64,000 nucleotides of DNA from Terriglobia bacterium (GCA_020073445.1 JAIQFE010000014.1:62001-126000), one strand, 5' to 3'; positions 53,956 through 64,000 are shown, counted from the first letter of the stretch. Notes: a model not told the origin generated them from the letters alone. Numbers and translations are program-made.

Positions 53956-54738
53956 TTAGTTTTCGGACGGTCTCTCAACTTGATCGATCACGAGTACTTC
54001 GACAGGCCCCTTGCCTGACTCAAGCTTTAACCCAAGTTGTTCCTGGACGGCGGTAAAGATGGATGGGCTAGTTGAATCGGCAGAGTCTTCCGCAGCAAAT
54101 CGGAGATGGACGTCGAAAGCCTCCGCTAGAGCTGTGTTGTCCACCACTGTACGCCTCAAAACAGAAGAAAGGTCCGTTGCCAAGGCCGGCACGCTTGTGT
54201 GCGTAGCGTCATAACGGCCTCGCCCGGTCACGTGGAAGCCACAGAAGGCGGACTGCCGCTGGCCGGGCGCGGGAGGCTTGCCGGGTTCGGGCGTAATACA
54301 ACTTCCTTCTTTCGCCGGCTGGATTTTCAGCCCGTTCTTCGCGACGGTCAGCACGTAGACTGGGAGCTCTTTCGTCTCGCGATGGACCTTCAGCTTGAAC
54401 CGGTCTTCGAGCAGAGCCTGTAGCATCGGTTCGGCCATCTGCCTTGCAGGCGTATTGCTGTCTGTTTTCGCTTCGATGTCGTAGTTTTCAGAATCGATCC
54501 AGCTTGGCCCACCTGAAATCTGGAAGTCTCGCACCTGATACGCAACCATCAGAAGGTCTCTTGGCGTCATGTTGCTGATGGACAGTCGTCCGATTCCTGG
54601 CCTCATGCCTCTTGAGAGGTCGCCGCTGACATTGCGTTTGATAGAGGCAACTTCGAATTCCGAGTGAGCCGCTGGTGTCTGCGCCCGGATGACTGCGGCC
54701 AGGGCGACGGCTAGAATCCCTGCGATGCGATGTCGCAT
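53956..54738 (-). CDS. TIGR03435 secreted protein (copy 1)
   Basis: This 260-residue protein is a paralogue of copy 2. It has a signal peptide (MRHRIAGILAVALAAVIRAQ), then EFEVASIKRN, LLMVAYQVRDFQISGGPSWIDSENYDIEAK, MLQALLEDRFKLKVHRETKELPVYVLTVAKNG and VLVIDQVERPSEN at the C-terminus. It is encoded 8 nt downstream of the repeat protein. Together with copy 2 it is exported and probably acts in the periplasm. Confidence 0.93.
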   Translation of the reverse strand: MRHRIAGILAVALAAVIRAQTPAAHSEFEVASIKRNVSGDLSRGMRPGIGRLSISNMTPRDLLMVAYQVRDFQISGGPSWIDSENYDIEAKTDSNTPARQMAEPMLQALLEDRFKLKVHRETKELPVYVLTVAKNGLKIQPAKEGSCITPEPGKPPAPGQRQSAFCGFHVTGRGRYDATHTSVPALATDLSSVLRRTVVDNTALAEAFDVHLRFAAEDSADSTSPSIFTAVQEQLGLKLESGKGPVEVLVIDQVERPSEN

Positions 54739-54746
54739 AAGTCTGT

Positions 54747-55775
54747 TTAGTCCACACCGTGCATGCGGAGCTTGGCGATCTGCTCGGCATTCAAGTTGCG
54801 CATGCCTGCGTCCTGCAATCGTTTAAGATAAGCTCCGTCCACTCCGTGCATGCGCAACTGAGCGAGTTCTTCGGGAGTGAAATTGTATCCCGAGCGCCGG
54901 GCTTCCTGAATGAAACTCGTCTCGACACCGTGCGTTCGAAGCTGATCAACCTCCTCCGCCCGCAGGTTCTCGTAACCAGCGTCCTTGAGGCCCTTCAAGT
55001 ACTCAGGCGTGACGCCGTGGATCCGCATCTGCGTCAGATCGGAAGCGTCGGGTTTGAGGCCGTAGCTCTTCAGATCCCGCATATACCGGGAATCCACCCC
55101 GTGAATGCGAAGCTGCGCGATGTCCCCGGCGCGAAGGTCGTACCCGGCTTCCTTCAGGTCGCGGAGGAAGTTCGTGTCGACGCCGTGGATGCGCAATTGG
55201 ACAAAGTCGTCAGCCGTGAAATTCTGGAATCCGACCCGGCGGGCACCGCGGATGTAATCCAGAGTGACGCCGTGAATCTTCAGTTTGATCAGGTCTTGAG
55301 AAGACGCGCGCAAGCCGGAGTCCCGGATCTCGCGGGCGAACTCGCGGTTGATGTCCATCACCAGCATGGAGAAAAGCTGTTCGTCGTCGGGCACGTCGTA
55401 ACCCATTTGCCGCAGCACGCTCACAAATGCCGGGTCGGCTGTGAAGGTGTAACTTCCCGATCCGATGCCAACCAGAAAACGGCCCTCGCAAATCAGACGT
55501 CCGGCATCGGCGACGTATTCGAATTTCGCCGGACCAGGAGAAGCGAGCATAGACAAGGAAAATCCGCGAAAGCGATCGAGCGGTACGTCGCGTCCGCTGA
55601 CCGAGTTGTCAAAGCCGTTCGAGTGGCGAACCACGAAGTGCGCCTGATTCAAGGAGAGACTCGGGCGAAGTTCCCAGCCGGCGTTTCGATCCTCGGCGAA
55701 CGCCAGCAGAGTAGCGGCGGCCATCACGCCCAGGATCGCCGCTCCGATTGCGAAGTACTTCGAGTTATTGCCCAT
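54747..55775 (-). CDS. Exported HGV-repeat protein linked to the M56 gene
   Basis: This 342-residue protein starts with a membrane anchor or signal segment (KYFAIGAAILGVMAAATLLAFA), followed by a domain with no recognised family (residues 30-155). From about residue 160 to the end there are six or more 28-29-residue units of the form LRxHGVxxxYLxxLKxxGY. Each looks like two short helices. The same unit builds the C-terminus of the M56 protein upstream, so the two probably share a ligand or contact each other. The gene begins 1 nt after the M56 stop. No enzymatic motif is visible. Confidence 0.8.
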   Translation of the reverse strand: MGNNSKYFAIGAAILGVMAAATLLAFAEDRNAGWELRPSLSLNQAHFVVRHSNGFDNSVSGRDVPLDRFRGFSLSMLASPGPAKFEYVADAGRLICEGRFLVGIGSGSYTFTADPAFVSVLRQMGYDVPDDEQLFSMLVMDINREFAREIRDSGLRASSQDLIKLKIHGVTLDYIRGARRVGFQNFTADDFVQLRIHGVDTNFLRDLKEAGYDLRAGDIAQLRIHGVDSRYMRDLKSYGLKPDASDLTQMRIHGVTPEYLKGLKDAGYENLRAEEVDQLRTHGVETSFIQEARRSGYNFTPEELAQLRMHGVDGAYLKRLQDAGMRNLNAEQIAKLRMHGVD

Positions 55776-57878
55776 CTAAATCACTCCTGCCTGTTTCAAG
55801 CGGATGATCTGCTTCAGCGTCAGGTTGGGACCGAATTCCCGGGCGGCGCGCAGGTTGTCGGCACGGATGCCATTGTTGGCCGCTTCAATAATCTCGGCGG
55901 GCTCGACCTTGGTGAATCCCGTGTCCTTAAGCGCGCGGAACAGTTCCGGGCCGACGCCGTGGCTGGCGAAATCGCTGGCCTCCTTCGGAGAATAAGGCCC
56001 GAAGCCGAGCGCGTGGATCTCCTGATAGGCTTGCGGGCGGACACCGTGCTGGGCCATCTCAATCACACCCTCCGGAGTCAGGTTCTTGAATCCGGCAGTT
56101 TTCATCCCGGCCAGATAGTCGGGGGAGACGCCATTCCTGGCCAGATTGATGAGGTCGCGTGGCGGCAGTTTGCCCCAGCCGGTCTGGCTAAGACCACGAA
56201 GGAAATCGGAAGACACGCCGTTGCTGCGCAACTGGATGATCTCATCGACGGAAAGATCTCCATAACCGGCGGCGACCAAGGCGGCCAGGAAAGAGCCGTT
56301 GGGATTTCGCTGGGCGCGCTGTTCGTTTTGAGGGCGCTGTGTAGCCTGCATCGCGAGTAGTCGCTGCTCGTAGGCCTGCATCTCTGCCTGCCTGGCGCGA
56401 AGTTCATCGACCACACGAGCACCGTCCGCGAGGCCGATCTGCGCTTTCCGAGCTTGCATCTGAGCCTTTTCCGCGCGCAGTTGCTGCTCCATTGCACGCA
56501 GCTCGGCGGCCAGCTTGCGCATTTCGGGATGGTCAGGCGTGTATGTGCGGCCCTTCTCCGCGAGCTCTTGCAGCACTCGAGCAGTATCCTCGACCATCCG
56601 CTGCGCTTCGGCCTGGCGATCCTCGATATCACGCAGAAAGAGATCCTGCGCGGCTATCGGTGACTGCGGCGCCTGCGGTGCGACTACAGGAACAGGTGGA
56701 ACAGGTGGAACAGGAGGTACTTGTGCCACTGGCGGCACCGGCACCACGGCGGGTACCTGCGGCACGTCAGGCAGTTGCGGCACTGCGGGCTCTTGTGCGA
56801 ACGCGACCCAATGCGGGGCCTGCGCGCTCGCGAGCACTAATCCCAGAAGAATCGCCGCGCCGAGCGCGACGCGCACCAGCGAAACGCGCGGAGCGAAATC
56901 GCGGCCGCTGCGCAGCAATGCTTCGATCCGCTCGCCCAGATGCGAAGCACGATCGGCCATACCGGTCGCCAGCAGTTGCCTCCGGCGCGCGGAGCACAAT
57001 TCGAACAGCCGTGTGAGACTAGCCGCGTACGGACGAGCTTCGCCGGTCATCGCGACCACCCAATCGTCGCAAGCGGCCTCGCGATCCTGCTCGATTTGCT
57101 TGACCAGCCAGACGGCCACCGGGTGAATCGGAAGAAGTGCGCCGATCAGGCGTGCAAACAGATTGGTCCAGTCGTCGTAGCGGGCGAGGTGCGCCAGTTC
57201 GTGCAGGAGCACGTGATCCAGCTCTTCGGGCGTGAACTCGTTCAGCAGCGTTTCGGGAACGACCACGGCTGGGCGGCGGAATCCGACGGCCATCGGCGAA
57301 ACGATTTCTCTCGAAACCAGCAGCCGCGCGGTGCGGTCGACGCCGCAGGCCAGCAGCCAGTAGTTGAAGTTGACCATCCGCTCCGGCGAGACAGCACGGC
57401 TCCGCTGCTTGATGCCGCGAAGGTAGCGGTAACTGCGGATGATTTGGGCGATCCGGAAGAGGGAAAGTGCGGACCAGATCGCGAAGATGGCGAGCAGTCC
57501 GGCCCCGGCCGTAATCTCTAGAGGCCCGTTAGCGTGAGAAGACGGCGATGCGGTCTCGACTGGCCTAGGGGAGACTGGCAGAGATGCGACCGGCACAGGG
57601 GCGATCGTCCCAGGAATCGCTGCGGATTCCGAAGACGGCAGCGGAGCTTCGACCGCTTTCCGTGGCACGTTGGTCTGCTGCGGCGCCATCGGCAGGAGCA
57701 CCACCGCGGCCAGCACGGCCCACCATACGGCGCAGCGCGTCGCGGCATTGATTTTTAAATTGATTTGCACGTTTAACCTGGGCAGAAATCGGAAGGCTGC
57801 CCAAACCAGCAGCGCCACGCCGGCGCTTTGCCAGAGACTGTTCAATAGGGCTGCAACAGCTGTGCCAAGGATGTTCAT
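55776..57878 (-). CDS. BlaR1/MecR1-type M56 membrane peptidase with unusual sensor region
   Basis: This 700-residue protein has membrane helices at about 5-30, 48-65, 120-145 and 332-352. Between the last two is a cytoplasmic M56 zinc-protease domain with HELAH at 226-230 and the second ligand Glu267 in EQDREAACDDW. After the last helix, instead of the penicillin-binding domain of BlaR1, it has a Pro-rich stretch (365-405), an alpha-helical coiled-coil-like region (410-510) and five 29-residue HGV-type repeats (536-700, such as LRSNGVSSDFLRGLSQTGW). Its ATG overlaps the blaI stop (ATGA). A BlaI-directed signal pathway is likely, but for a ligand other than beta-lactam. Confidence 0.88.
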   Translation of the reverse strand: MNILGTAVAALLNSLWQSAGVALLVWAAFRFLPRLNVQINLKINAATRCAVWWAVLAAVVLLPMAPQQTNVPRKAVEAPLPSSESAAIPGTIAPVPVASLPVSPRPVETASPSSHANGPLEITAGAGLLAIFAIWSALSLFRIAQIIRSYRYLRGIKQRSRAVSPERMVNFNYWLLACGVDRTARLLVSREIVSPMAVGFRRPAVVVPETLLNEFTPEELDHVLLHELAHLARYDDWTNLFARLIGALLPIHPVAVWLVKQIEQDREAACDDWVVAMTGEARPYAASLTRLFELCSARRRQLLATGMADRASHLGERIEALLRSGRDFAPRVSLVRVALGAAILLGLVLASAQAPHWVAFAQEPAVPQLPDVPQVPAVVPVPPVAQVPPVPPVPPVPVVAPQAPQSPIAAQDLFLRDIEDRQAEAQRMVEDTARVLQELAEKGRTYTPDHPEMRKLAAELRAMEQQLRAEKAQMQARKAQIGLADGARVVDELRARQAEMQAYEQRLLAMQATQRPQNEQRAQRNPNGSFLAALVAAGYGDLSVDEIIQLRSNGVSSDFLRGLSQTGWGKLPPRDLINLARNGVSPDYLAGMKTAGFKNLTPEGVIEMAQHGVRPQAYQEIHALGFGPYSPKEASDFASHGVGPELFRALKDTGFTKVEPAEIIEAANNGIRADNLRAAREFGPNLTLKQIIRLKQAGVI

Positions 57879-58264
57879 TTTGCCCTTTCTTCTGAGATTC
57901 GTTTACGGATTCTGGTGAGTTCCTGTTCGCTCAATTCCTCGTCTTCCAGGAGATTGAGTACCAATTCTTCGGGCGAGTCTTGGAAGAAGCGGGTCAGGAG
58001 CCGCCGCACCGCGTTGCGGCTGGCTTCCTTCTGACCGACCACCGGGTGATACAGGAACGCCCTGCCTTCTTTGGACTTGGTGTGCCGCACATATCCCTTG
58101 TCTTCGAGAATGCGCATGGTGGTCAGCACCGTGTTGTAGGCCAAGCCCAGCTGATCGGGCAGGGCTTCGGCGACCTCGGCCACGGTAGCCGATCCCTTGC
58201 GCCAGATCACGTCCATCAGGCGGAGCTCGGCTTCGGTGAGGTCCTGAGATTTCTTACGGGCCAA
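57875..58264 (-). CDS. blaI: BlaI/MecI/CopY-family repressor
   Basis: The start is TTG at 58264, with AGGGAG about 7 nt upstream. The 129-residue protein has the BlaI winged helix (LTEAELRLMDVIWRKGSATVAEVAEAL, LAYNTVLTTMRILEDKGYVRHTKSKEGRAFLYHPVV) and a C-terminal helical dimerisation part (DSPEELVLNLLEDEELSEQEL). In the classical pathway the M56 protease activates loss of BlaI and opens the operon. Here the overlap with the M56 gene makes the pairing clear. The target site is the inverted repeat at 58300-58319 (see promoter entry). Confidence 0.93.
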   Translation of the reverse strand: MARKKSQDLTEAELRLMDVIWRKGSATVAEVAEALPDQLGLAYNTVLTTMRILEDKGYVRHTKSKEGRAFLYHPVVGQKEASRNAVRRLLTRFFQDSPEELVLNLLEDEELSEQELTRIRKRISEERAK

Positions 58265-58299
58265 GGTCGGCTCCCTTCAGAACTAATGAATTAAGACTT

Positions 58300-58337
58300 C
58301 CGGAGCCAGAATACTCCGGGTCAAGAAGATCTGTCAA
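58300..58337 (-). promoter_or_regulatory. Candidate promoter and BlaI operator for the blaI operon
   Basis: On the minus strand, TTGACA (58332-58337) is followed after 18 nt by TATTCT (58308-58313). This is a near-consensus sigma-70-like pair about 45 nt before the blaI start. The inverted repeat CCGGAG/CTCCGG (58300-58305 and 58314-58319) encloses the -10 element exactly. A repressor bound there would block the promoter, as expected for BlaI autoregulation. The sequence does not match the TACA/TGTA sites of Firmicutes BlaI. Confidence 0.55.
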
Positions 58338-58446
58338 CTAGAAAATTAGGTGATGATAGAAAATCAAGGTCCGTCAGTACATACTTACCAGCGCTCAATG
58401 ATTTACCGGCATTGTCTTTCAAATTCCCGAGGATTAGACTGGCTGC

Positions 58447-59235
58447 ATGTCTCCTGAATCCGCGCCCGCGTTGCCGCCTTCGCCGCCGCCGTTAGAAACC
58501 CATTCTGATCAGCCCCAAATAAGCGGGATGAGCGAAGGGGCACGGCTCATCGGCGTGTTCTTCTCGCCCGGAAAAGCGTTTGCAGATATTGCGCGGCGCC
58601 CGCGGTGGTGGATCCCGGTGATCCTGATCGCCATCATCAGCACCATTTATCTCACCGCGTTTACCCAGCGCGTGGGTTGGGAATCGGTGATCCGGCCGTC
58701 GATCGAACAGCTGCCCAACGCACAAGCCATGACCGCCCAACAGCGGGAACGGCTGATCACCACCTACGCCGGATTCTACAAGTACGTAGGCTACGGATCT
58801 GTCGTGACAACGCTGATCTACGTCTTCATCGTGGCGGTGATCCTGATGTTCCTCTTTGACACAATGATGAGCGCCGGTATCGGTTTGAAACGCATGATGG
58901 CGATTGTGTCCTATGGGTTCCTTCCCCTGGTGATACAAACTGCATTGTCGATGGTGGTGCTTTTCCTCAAGGATCCTGAGGATTTCAACCTACGGAATCC
59001 ACTGATGTTTAACGTGGGCGCCTTTCTGAGTCCAGAGTCGCCTGCCGCCTTGCGCGCACTGGGGTCGTCGGTCGACGTATTCACCTTTTGGATCATCGTG
59101 CTGTTGGCCATCGGAATCTCTGCCGCGGGACGCAAGATCAGCGTCGGGAAAGCTTTCTTTGCCATCGCCGCGCTATGGGCGGTTTTCGTCTGCCTGAAGG
59201 TGGCGGCGGCGGCGGCCGGGATGCAGGTCAGCTGA
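58447..59235 (+). CDS. Yip1-domain membrane protein
   Basis: This 262-residue protein has a Pro-rich cytoplasmic leader (1-30), then SPGKAFADIARRPRWWIPVILIAIISTIYL, which is the Yip1-family opening, and five membrane helices (about 54-74, 118-138, 145-172, 213-232, 240-258). The family is widespread but has no defined bacterial function; in eukaryotes Yip1 proteins act in membrane traffic. It diverges from blaI. The 182 nt between them hold the blaI promoter and nothing else I can support. Confidence 0.82.
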   Translation: MSPESAPALPPSPPPLETHSDQPQISGMSEGARLIGVFFSPGKAFADIARRPRWWIPVILIAIISTIYLTAFTQRVGWESVIRPSIEQLPNAQAMTAQQRERLITTYAGFYKYVGYGSVVTTLIYVFIVAVILMFLFDTMMSAGIGLKRMMAIVSYGFLPLVIQTALSMVVLFLKDPEDFNLRNPLMFNVGAFLSPESPAALRALGSSVDVFTFWIIVLLAIGISAAGRKISVGKAFFAIAALWAVFVCLKVAAAAAGMQVS

Positions 59236-59264
59236 CCCCAATAGGGCAACGCTAAGATTGAAAG

Positions 59265-60029
59265 TTGATCGACATTCACAGCCACGTGCTGTTCGGCATG
59301 GACGATGGTGCGCGGACGATGGAAGATTCGCTGGCCATGGTCCGCATGGCGGCCGAGCACGGCACCACCGATCTGGTGGCGACGCCCCACGCCAACCTGC
59401 AGTTCAAATTCAATCCTGAGCTGATCGCCGAACGAATCGCGCAGGTCCGGGAAGCCGCGGCCGGAGTCTTACGGCTGTACACGGGCTGCGATTTTCATCT
59501 GAGTTACGACAATATTCAGGATTCGATCGAGCATCCGCGGAAATACACCATAAACCAGCAGCGCTACTTGCTGGTGGAATTCTCCGAACTGCTGATCTTT
59601 AAGAACACCGAGGATATCTTCGCGCGCCTGCGGGATGCGGGCATGGTCCCAATTGTCACCCATCCCGAGCGCAACGGACTTCTGCGACAGCGGATCGAGA
59701 ATATCGCCAAGTGGGTGGATCAGGGTGCGCGCATGCAAATAACGGCGCAGAGCCTGACGAGCGGTTTCGGCCGCCGCGCACAGGAGTTTTCGCGCGAGCT
59801 GCTGGATCGCAGACTGGTGCACGTAGTCGCCAGCGACGGCCACGATTGCGAGCGCCGGCCGCCGGTGATGGATCAAGCTCGCGCATGGCTGCGGAAGAAA
59901 TATGGGGATGCGCTGGCCGAAGCCCTGTGCGTCACCAATCCCGGCGCGACGCTTTCCGGCGCTGACATGCATTTGCCAGATGCGGACCCGCAATCCTCAG
60001 TACGGAAGTGGTACGAGTTCTGGCGATAG
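59265..60029 (+). CDS. CpsB/CapC-type PHP-domain tyrosine phosphatase
   Basis: This 254-residue protein starts at TTG 59265 and has the PHP metal-binding motif DIHSHVLFGMDDGA (His5, His7), ATPH in the first third, VTHPERN in the middle and VASDGHD near residue 190. This is the CpsB/YwqE (Wzb-like) family, Mn-dependent phosphatases that dephosphorylate the tyrosine kinase controlling polysaccharide chain length. The Wzc-like kinase encoded at 61669 is the likely substrate. It opens the exopolysaccharide locus. Confidence 0.9.
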   Translation: MIDIHSHVLFGMDDGARTMEDSLAMVRMAAEHGTTDLVATPHANLQFKFNPELIAERIAQVREAAAGVLRLYTGCDFHLSYDNIQDSIEHPRKYTINQQRYLLVEFSELLIFKNTEDIFARLRDAGMVPIVTHPERNGLLRQRIENIAKWVDQGARMQITAQSLTSGFGRRAQEFSRELLDRRLVHVVASDGHDCERRPPVMDQARAWLRKKYGDALAEALCVTNPGATLSGADMHLPDADPQSSVRKWYEFWR

Positions 60030-60142
60030 ACTTTCCCGGTTCTCCCTGAGACAATCCCCCGCGGTATTCCACAAACTCTGGTAGCAGCCAGGTCCTTCGC
60101 AACTCGGAAGCAAGCATTCCTGGGACTCACGGAGCGCGAGCT

Positions 60143-60670
60143 ATGCCTGAACACAAGTCCCCCGAACATAAATGGTATGCGCTGAGCGTGCCATATCAGC
60201 ACGAACGGCAAACCGAGAAGGCACTGCAGTCGAAGGGGTTGAAGACTCTGGTGCCGGTGTATCGCAGCCGGCGTCAGTGGTCGGACCGGGTGAAAGAAGT
60301 GGAGATGCCGCTGTTCGCCGGATACGTTCTGTGCCAGTTCGACCTGACCGATCGCATTCATGTGACGGATACGCCGGGGGTCGCCAAAATCGTGGGATTC
60401 GGGGGCGGGCCTACGGCTCTGGAAGATTCTGAAATCGCCGCGATTCAGCAGGTGGTCGCGTTGAAGATGCCGCTGGCTCCGTGGCCTTACTTGAAAGCCG
60501 GCGATCGGGTGAGAGTCGAGCACGGGCCCATGCGGGGGATCGAAGGCGCGCTGCTCCGCACGAAGGACGCTATCCGTCTGGTGATTAGCGTGGAACTGTT
60601 GCAGCGATCGATAGCTGTGGAAGTGGAACGGGACACCGTCGTACCGATCGGATGTGGAAAGAGGTCGTGA
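60143..60670 (+). CDS. NusG-like antiterminator (UpxY/RfaH-type paralogue)
   Basis: This 175-residue protein has an NGN domain (WYALSVPYQHERQTEKALQSKGLKTLVPVYRSRRQWSDRVKEVEMPLFAGYVLCQF) and a KOW-like C-terminus (KAGDRVRVEHGPMRGIEGALLR). A specialised NusG paralogue at the head of a polysaccharide cluster, upstream of wza and wzc, is typical of UpxY/LoaP/RfaH proteins that let RNA polymerase read through long operons. It is about as long as RfaH. The 113 nt before it have no supported site. The stop overlaps the Wza-like gene start by one base (TGATG). Confidence 0.88.
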   Translation: MPEHKSPEHKWYALSVPYQHERQTEKALQSKGLKTLVPVYRSRRQWSDRVKEVEMPLFAGYVLCQFDLTDRIHVTDTPGVAKIVGFGGGPTALEDSEIAAIQQVVALKMPLAPWPYLKAGDRVRVEHGPMRGIEGALLRTKDAIRLVISVELLQRSIAVEVERDTVVPIGCGKRS

Positions 60671-61650
60671 TGCTACGCAGCGCCATGCTGGTGAGTTGTC
60701 TTGCGGCGGCGAGTTCCCTTTTGGGACACCTTTCGGCCCAAGTCCATCCCCCGTCCGCTTCCGTCGACACCGGGGCGAATCTGGCGCCACGGCCGATCGG
60801 CACGGGCGATTTGCTGGTGATTTCGATTTACGGCTCGCCGGAATTGTCGCGCCCAGCGCGGGTGAGCCAGGAGGGATCGATCCGGCTGCCGATGCTCAAG
60901 AAGCCGGTCGAAGCGCGCGGAATCACGCCGGCCGAGCTGGAACAGCGCGTGGCGGAGGCCTTGGCTGAAGCTGGCATCCTAGTGGACCCGGAGGTAGTGA
61001 TCACCATCGCCGAGTATGCCACTCACCCGATTCGAGTCGCCGGCGCGGTACGGCATCCGCTGACGTTTGACGCCACGGGTCCGGTGACGTTGCTTGAGGC
61101 GCTGACGCGCGCGGAAGGATTAAGCGGCGAAGCCGGCGCGGACATTCTCGTAACGCGGACCAGTCCGGACACGAGGCCGGGCGGCGGACCGGTCAAGGAT
61201 CCGTTGACGACGCGCATCGCGGTCAAGGACTTGATCGAGAAGGCCGATCCGGCGGCGAACGTGATCCTCGAGGGCGGCGAGGAAGTGCGCGTCCCCGAAG
61301 CCGGGCGGGTGTTCGTGGTTGGCAACGTCAAGAAGCCGGGCGCGTTCCCGGTGGGAGATGGATCGGGCATCTCGGTGCTGAAGGCGCTGGCGCTGGCCGA
61401 AGGCCTGGCTCCTTTCTCGACCAAGCTGGCCTACATCTACCGGCCCCGCGATGGCGGCAAGCAGGAGATCGAGGTTTCGCTGCGCAAGATTATGGAGCGC
61501 AAATCGCCGGATGTGGTGCTGGCGGCCGGAGACATTTTCTACATTCCCGATAACCGCGGTGGCCGGGTCACGGCCAGCGTGATCGAAAAAGCCGTCGCGT
61601 TTGCCGCGGGAACAGCCTCCGGGGCCTTGATCCTTGGTTTGAACCGGTGA
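60670..61650 (+). CDS. Wza-type polysaccharide export outer-membrane protein
   Basis: The ATG at 60670 gives 326 residues with a signal peptide (MLRSAMLVSCLAAASSLLGHLSAQ), and AAAGAGG lies 6-10 nt upstream. The Poly_export domain (GTGDLLVISIYGSPELSRPARVSQEGSIRLPML, 25-125) is followed by SLBB modules (about 125-170 and 210-270: VRVAGAVRHPLTFDATGPVTLLEALTRAEGL, FVVGNVKKPGAFPVGDG). It has no lipobox cysteine. It forms the outer-membrane polysaccharide pore together with the Wzc-like kinase downstream. Confidence 0.92.
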   Translation: MLRSAMLVSCLAAASSLLGHLSAQVHPPSASVDTGANLAPRPIGTGDLLVISIYGSPELSRPARVSQEGSIRLPMLKKPVEARGITPAELEQRVAEALAEAGILVDPEVVITIAEYATHPIRVAGAVRHPLTFDATGPVTLLEALTRAEGLSGEAGADILVTRTSPDTRPGGGPVKDPLTTRIAVKDLIEKADPAANVILEGGEEVRVPEAGRVFVVGNVKKPGAFPVGDGSGISVLKALALAEGLAPFSTKLAYIYRPRDGGKQEIEVSLRKIMERKSPDVVLAAGDIFYIPDNRGGRVTASVIEKAVAFAAGTASGALILGLNR

Positions 61651-61668
61651 GATTGCCGTGAGCCCTTT

Positions 61669-63842
<2,174 letters not shown>

Positions 63843-63846
<4 letters not shown>

Positions 63847-64000
63847 GCGTAGTGCTGGGGGTCCATGACGGGCACAACGCCTCGGTGGCGCTGTTGCGCG
63901 ACGGGAGAATCGAACTGGCCCTGCAAGAGGAACGGCTCACGCGGGTGAAGAACCAGGGCGATGCGCCGGGCGGCGGCGTGCGCGCCGCGCTCGAACTCAT
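63843..64000 (+). CDS. Carbamoyltransferase, NodU/CmcH-type (5' part)
   Basis: The first 52 codons are visible, starting at GTG 63843, which overlaps the preceding stop by 4 nt. The peptide VLGVHDGHNASVALLRDGRIELALQEERLTRVKNQGD is the N-terminal ATP/carbamoyl-adenylate domain of O-carbamoyltransferases. In a polysaccharide cluster it probably carbamoylates a sugar of the repeat unit. The gene continues beyond the window. Confidence 0.85.

Noticed and set aside
54759-56360. 533-codon plus-strand frame opposite the HGV-repeat and M56 genes
   Set aside because: It is the reverse of repeat-rich coding DNA; the minus-strand frames carry the HELAH motif and the regular repeats.
58265-58446. Classical TACA-N-TGTA BlaI operator
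   Set aside because: A GTACATAC sequence at 58378-58385 is only a half-site and lies upstream of the -35. The CCGGAG/CTCCGG site is the better placed candidate.
60030-60142. ops-like GGTAGC upstream of the NusG paralogue
   Set aside because: Only a 6-nt core near 60080 matches the RfaH ops element. That is expected by chance, and there is no leader of the usual length.

Overview
The window is GC-rich bacterial chromosome, most likely from an acidobacterium of the Solibacter/Bryobacter type (Terriglobia). The main evidence is two tandem TIGR03435 proteins (a family named for Solibacter and expanded in Acidobacteria), two secreted proteins of an acidobacterial type, a BlaI/M56 cassette beside the TIGR03435 genes, and a mix of housekeeping genes split into short co-directional runs. 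No tRNA, rRNA, CRISPR array, prophage or IS transposase was found.

Layout. 0-3.7 kb: tail of an amidohydrolase-like gene, a secreted protein, surE, a PAP2/Aur1-like membrane enzyme, a small basic protein and rpsU. 3.7-10.7 kb (minus strand): carA-carB and an NtrC/NtrB-like two-component pair. 10.7-12.8 kb: an S46 dipeptidyl-peptidase. 12.8-23.8 kb: a long minus-strand run (PAP2 phosphatase, nadC, nadA, HDOD protein, cytochrome c, YfhO protein, cinA, TIG/NHL protein, pgpA, yacG, rimO, msrA). 23.8-31 kb: DUF192 protein, secreted protein, Sel1-repeat protein, metH and an unknown coiled-coil gene pair. 31-47.4 kb: a phosphate/polyphosphate region (phoR-phoB; ppx-CHAD-sixA; pstS-pstC-pstA-pstB-phoU-phoU) enclosing a hydrolase/membrane-protein pair, a nitric-oxide detoxification operon (truncated haemoglobin, its reductase, NsrR) with a near-perfect NsrR operator, and two tandem thymidylate-kinase-like genes. 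47.7-53.2 kb: YdjM-like and lipid-kinase genes, then ligA, a DedA/VTT protein and moaA. 53.2-58.3 kb: an operon of BlaI, M56 protease, a repeat protein and two TIGR03435 proteins. 58.4-64 kb: a Yip1 protein and the start of an exopolysaccharide locus (CpsB-type phosphatase, NusG paralogue, Wza, Wzc-like kinase, carbamoyltransferase).

The most novel-looking part is the BlaI/M56 operon. The protease has the HELAH site and BlaI partner of a BlaR1-type sensor, but its expected penicillin-binding sensor domain is replaced by a Pro-rich linker, a coiled coil and five ~29-residue helical repeats. The same repeat recurs in the secreted protein encoded next, which suggests a repurposed envelope-sensing pathway. 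The best supported regulatory call is the NO operon: operator, globin active-site residues, reductase domain order and NsrR cysteines all agree. A 76-bp inverted-repeat element (REPIN-like) occurs twice, each time between convergent genes, and supplies the C-terminus of one small gene.
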